In this document: piece by piece, positions 5,610 through 8,201 of the stretch
How the letters are laid out: each line of letters begins with the position of its first letter
Position numbering within the stretch: position 1 is the stretch's first letter
Origin: Ilumatobacteraceae bacterium
GTDB taxonomy: Bacteria > Actinomycetota > Acidimicrobiia > Acidimicrobiales > Ilumatobacteraceae
Assembly (NCBI GenBank): GCA_030728545.1
Contig: JANQZQ010000093.1
Location: 2,277-10,477, forward strand
DNA length: 8,201 bases
Reading direction: 5' to 3'
The notes under the pieces: generated by a model
Told to the model about the DNA's origin: nothing
What the model saw: the letters and a program-made list of their open reading frames with translations, nothing else
The model's database searches: none
Translations under genes and position numbers: made by a program

Positions 5610-6465
5610 CGTGGGCCATCGCGATGCGATCGCGGCCGGTGAGGTCGCAGCGAATCTGCACATCACGCAAACCATGCGCTGCTAGCACCTCGCGCACCGC
5701 AGCACCTTGCTGGTGCCCGATTTCTAACACCAGCACACCGCCTGGTCGCAGCCAATGGCGAACCCCGGCAGCGATGAATCGAATTGCGTCTAGCCCATCG
5801 TTGCCCGAAAACAGCGCGATGTGCGGCTCGTGACGGGCAACAACATCTTCGACGTCGTCATCACCTTCGGCAACATACGGCGGGTTAGCCACCAACACAT
5901 CCACAGTGCCGGCCAATTCGGCTGGCAATGCAGCAAACCAATCGCCTGCTGCGATACGAACATTTGCACCATTGCGACCGATGCCCGCCAAATTGGCGCG
6001 GGCCACATCGAGCGCATCGGGTGAAACATCCGTCAACCACACCGTTGTGCCAGCCAACGGCAATTCGTGGGCCAGTGACAACCCGATGGCGCCCGAACCT
6101 GTTCCCATGTCCACCACCACTCGGCTGGGCTGCACGGCACGGGCGGCTTCAATCGCCACTTGGGCAACGAGTTCGGTTTCGGGTCGCGGGATGAGCACCC
6201 GCGCATCAACCAACAAGTCCAAGTGGCGAAACGCCCAGCGACCCATCACATACTGCAACGGTTCACCCGCCAGGCGACGGCGCACCATTTCTTGCACATA
6301 CCTACCCATGCGTTGCGACACCACTTCATCGAGTGCGCTAGTGAACTCAGTGGCATCCAAACCTGCAGCGTGCTCACACAAAAATCTGGCATCTTGTTGG
6401 TTGCCGAGTGTCGCTTGGGTTTCAGCGAGCAACTCGCGCCAGGTGGTGCCGGCGTCGGTGGTCAC
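5605..6465 (-). CDS. prmC: Peptide chain release factor N5-glutamine methyltransferase
   Basis: PrmC (HemK) uses S-adenosylmethionine to methylate the glutamine of the GGQ motif in release factors, raising the rate of peptide release. Its 286 residues fit the family. The helical N-terminal substrate-binding domain ends with the signature GEPLQYVMG (67-75). PRPETELV follows (94-101), then the Rossmann SAM-binding loop VDMGTGSGAIGLSLAH (118-133), the acidic strand end TDVSPDAL (145-152), and the catalytic NPPY (194-197) that holds the target glutamine. The C-terminus DLTGRDRIAMA (274-284) is typical. It starts with GTG at 6465, sharing GTGA with the prfA stop. Its substrate is therefore made from the same message. 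No SD is obvious, so coupling to prfA is likely. It ends close to the convergent TLP1 gene. Confidence 0.96.
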   Translation of the reverse strand: MTTDAGTTWRELLAETQATLGNQQDARFLCEHAAGLDATEFTSALDEVVSQRMGRYVQEMVRRRLAGEPLQYVMGRWAFRHLDLLVDARVLIPRPETELVAQVAIEAARAVQPSRVVVDMGTGSGAIGLSLAHELPLAGTTVWLTDVSPDALDVARANLAGIGRNGANVRIAAGDWFAALPAELAGTVDVLVANPPYVAEGDDDVEDVVARHEPHIALFSGNDGLDAIRFIAAGVRHWLRPGGVLVLEIGHQQGAAVREVLAAHGLRDVQIRCDLTGRDRIAMAHA

Positions 6466-7535
6466 TCGCTGCCGACCTGCTTGGCAAGTTGTTCGGCTTG
6501 GTACTCAAGGGTGAGTGCGTCGATTACTGGGTCGAGGTTGCCCGCCAGCACATCTTGCAGTTGATACAACGTAAAGCCGATGCGATGGTCGGTCACTCGA
6601 TTTTCTTTGTAGTTATACGTGCGAATTTTTTCGCCGCGACCACCCTTGCCCACCTGCGCGCGGCGATCGGCAGAAATCTTGGCTTCGTGTTCGTCTTGTC
6701 GGCGTTGTAGCAATCTGGTGCGTAGCACCTGCATCGCTTTCACTCGGTTCTGCAACTGGCTGCGCTCGTCTTGCATGGTCACCACCAACCCAGTTGGCTT
6801 GTGAGTGATGCGCACGGCCGAGTCGGTGGTGTTGACGCTCTGGCCACCCGAACCACCCGAGCGGTACACGTCGATCTCCAAATCGCGCTCATCGATCGCG
6901 AGATCTATCTCTTCGGCTTCGGGCATTACTGCCACGGTGGCCGACGATGTGTGAATGCGACCTGCATTTTCGGTTACTGGCACTCGCTGTACGCGATGCG
7001 GACCACCTTCAAATCGAAGCTGGCGCCACACCGTTTCACCCTTCAACAACGCCGTGGCCTGGTTGACCCCACCCATCGGTGAGCGGTCGTAGGCCAGCAT
7101 TTCAAACGACCAACCATTACGCGTGGCCCAGGCGCGATACATCTCCACTAGTTCGCCAGCAAAAAGGTTCGCCTCTTCGCCACCTTCGGCACCGCGAATT
7201 TCGAGAATCACATTTTTGCCGTCGTTGGGGTCGGGCGGAATGAGCAGCACCTTCAGTTCGTCTTCAAGCGCTTGGAGTCGCACAAGGCCCTGGCGCATCT
7301 CGGTGTCGAGTGATTCGCGTTCATCGACCGAGGCCGACTCGATGAGCTCCTTCGCAGCTTCAACATTGCCGAGCACCGATTTGTATTCGCGGATGCACTC
7401 GACCAGCGGGCCCATCTGCTTGTACCGACGCGAAACGTCACGCAACTTGTATTGATCACCGAGCACTTCTGAAGTGGTCAGGCTCGTCTCGACCTGTTCG
7501 AAGTCAGCGAGGATGGCGTCGAGTTTCGCTAACAC
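6462..7535 (-). CDS. prfA: Peptide chain release factor 1
   Basis: RF1 recognises UAA and UAG stop codons in the ribosomal A site and triggers peptide release. Counting from the GTG at 7535, the protein has 357 residues, the normal length. Visible are the long N-terminal helical region (1-95), DPNDGKNVILEIRGAEGGEE (102-121), the stop-codon reading tripeptide PVT (186-188, the PxT of RF1 rather than the SPF of RF2), and the peptidyl-transferase motif GGQ (230-232) in RSGGSGGQSVNTTDSAVRI. The frame is open to 7613, but that extension overlaps the preceding gene and does not look like RF1. The GTG at 7535 is 10 nt after the upstream stop, without a recognisable SD. The prmC start overlaps its TGA stop. 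Using TGA here fits, since RF1 itself does not read UGA. Confidence 0.96.
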   Translation of the reverse strand: MLAKLDAILADFEQVETSLTTSEVLGDQYKLRDVSRRYKQMGPLVECIREYKSVLGNVEAAKELIESASVDERESLDTEMRQGLVRLQALEDELKVLLIPPDPNDGKNVILEIRGAEGGEEANLFAGELVEMYRAWATRNGWSFEMLAYDRSPMGGVNQATALLKGETVWRQLRFEGGPHRVQRVPVTENAGRIHTSSATVAVMPEAEEIDLAIDERDLEIDVYRSGGSGGQSVNTTDSAVRITHKPTGLVVTMQDERSQLQNRVKAMQVLRTRLLQRRQDEHEAKISADRRAQVGKGGRGEKIRTYNYKENRVTDHRIGFTLYQLQDVLAGNLDPVIDALTLEYQAEQLAKQVGSE

Positions 7536-7545
7536 GCTGTTTAGG

Positions 7546-8201
7546 TTACGCCGAGAGAAACTCTGCAGGCTGGGCAAGCAGCTCGGCAATTTGCTTCTGC
7601 AATGGCACCACATTGCGCTGCTGCGTCACAATCAGCAAACGACCTGCGGGTGCCAAGCGGTCACGTGCGTCTGCAGCAAATGGCACCGCTTCAAGATCGA
7701 CACCCGACACAAACACCACCACCGTCGGTGTGCCGTCAGCGTCTGTACCGATCGCGCAACACGGCCAGGCGTCCTTCAAGTTTGGGCGCGCCACCGGTGG
7801 CTCGACTGGCTTCAAGCTCACCAAGCCAAGCGACTGTGGGGCCATTACTGCACGACTCCGTGCCGCGCGCTCAACGGCCAGCAAATTGAGTGGATGCGTC
7901 GGTGCGCCAACGTCCCGATGCTTGCGCACGGTGTTGACCACTTTTTGCAATTGCTCGATTGTTGAAACATCACCGTGCAACATCTTGAACATCTCGCGAT
8001 CATGTGCGCCGACACCAATTCGCAACTTCGCTACGCCGTCTTCATCAACCACGCGTGCCACTTCGAGGCCCAGTACTTCGCCAGCGACCACACCGTGCTC
8101 GATCACCACTTCGGTGCCGGCTTCGCTCAGCATCGACATGAATGCCAAATGATCCGGATGCGGTGCAATCACCTGTTCATGCGGTGTCGGTGCTGCTGCA
8201 A
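7546..8201 (-). CDS. Conserved-looking protein of unknown function upstream of prfA (5' end cut by window edge)
   Basis: I do not recognise this gene's family. At least 218 residues are encoded and the frame stays open to the right edge. A GTG at 8172 could be a start, but the true one may lie outside. The part seen looks soluble: no membrane helix or signal peptide. There appear to be two parts. The first holds hydrophobic strands (EVVIEHGVVAGEVLGLEVARVV), then a region with VGVGAHDREMFKML and a helix-rich stretch with DVSTIEQLQKVVNTVRKHRD. After a Pro-rich link (SLKPVEPPVARPNLKDAWP), an alpha/beta-like part follows with TPTVVVFVSGVDLEAVPFAADAR and LLIVTQQRNVVPL. The TAA stop is 10 nt before the prfA start, so it is probably in the prfA-prmC operon. 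In mycobacteria rho and rpmE occupy this flank, but the sequence resembles neither. Codon use looks like that of its neighbours. Confidence 0.75.
   Translation of the reverse strand, partial: AAAPTPHEQVIAPHPDHLAFMSMLSEAGTEVVIEHGVVAGEVLGLEVARVVDEDGVAKLRIGVGAHDREMFKMLHGDVSTIEQLQKVVNTVRKHRDVGAPTHPLNLLAVERAARSRAVMAPQSLGLVSLKPVEPPVARPNLKDAWPCCAIGTDADGTPTVVVFVSGVDLEAVPFAADARDRLAPAGRLLIVTQQRNVVPLQKQIAELLAQPAEFLSA

Noticed and set aside
5906..6514. 202-codon plus-strand open frame over prmC
   Set aside because: It lies entirely antisense to the well-identified prmC and the prfA end. Its Ser/Arg/Pro/Thr-rich translation is typical of a shadow frame, and it has no RBS or family resemblance.
7536..7613. 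Upstream start of prfA at 7613
   Set aside because: The 26-residue extension (rich in Cys, Ser and Leu) overlaps the end of the upstream gene and is not RF1-like. The GTG at 7535 gives the family's normal length.
1..8201. CRISPR array, insertion sequence, tRNA or rRNA gene, toxin-antitoxin or defence system
   Set aside because: Nearly every base is assigned to housekeeping genes. No spaced repeats, transposase motifs, cloverleaf-like segments or defence protein motifs were seen.

Overview
The window is a stretch of bacterial housekeeping chromosome. Its gene order and protein sequences suggest an actinobacterium, most likely of the Acidimicrobiia/Ilumatobacter kind. That placement is inference, based on moderately high G+C, GTG starts, few Shine-Dalgarno (SD) sequences, a glutamate-type RpiB like that of Mycobacterium, and a thiolase-like type 1 protein typical of actinobacteria. 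I see no mobile element, CRISPR array, tRNA or rRNA.

Layout, right to left on the minus strand. A gene of unknown function, cut by the right edge (7546-8201), precedes prfA (peptide release factor 1, 6462-7535) and prmC (the methyltransferase that modifies release factors, 5605-6465). The prfA stop overlaps the prmC GTG start by 4 nt. prmC then converges, across only 24 nt, with the single plus-strand gene (4081-5580), a thiolase-like type 1 (TLP1) protein that appears to lack the thiolase nucleophilic cysteine. This gene diverges, across 50 nt, from a second minus-strand run: rpiB (3542-4030), glyA (2289-3536), a WecA/TagO-type glycosyl-1-phosphate transferase (1092-2246), atpZ-like (753-995), atpI-like (301-756), and the first 101 codons of atpB, cut by the left edge (1-304).

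The genes link termination of translation (prfA/prmC), pentose-phosphate and one-carbon metabolism (rpiB/glyA), the lipid-linked first step of cell-envelope glycan synthesis (wecA), and the start of the F-type ATP synthase operon. Similar orders (prfA-prmC ... rpiB-glyA ... atpI-atpB in Bacillus; prfA-prmC-sua5-rfe-atpI-atpB in Mycobacterium) are established, so the block is mostly an ancient conserved neighbourhood. Two departures stand out. No sua5/tsaC lies between prmC and wecA, and the oppositely oriented TLP1 gene splits the block there.

I did not find a convincing new multi-gene system. The best leads are the uncharacterised protein upstream of prfA, the cysteine-less TLP1 gene, and a compact divergent promoter region where both genes may be translated from leaderless transcripts.
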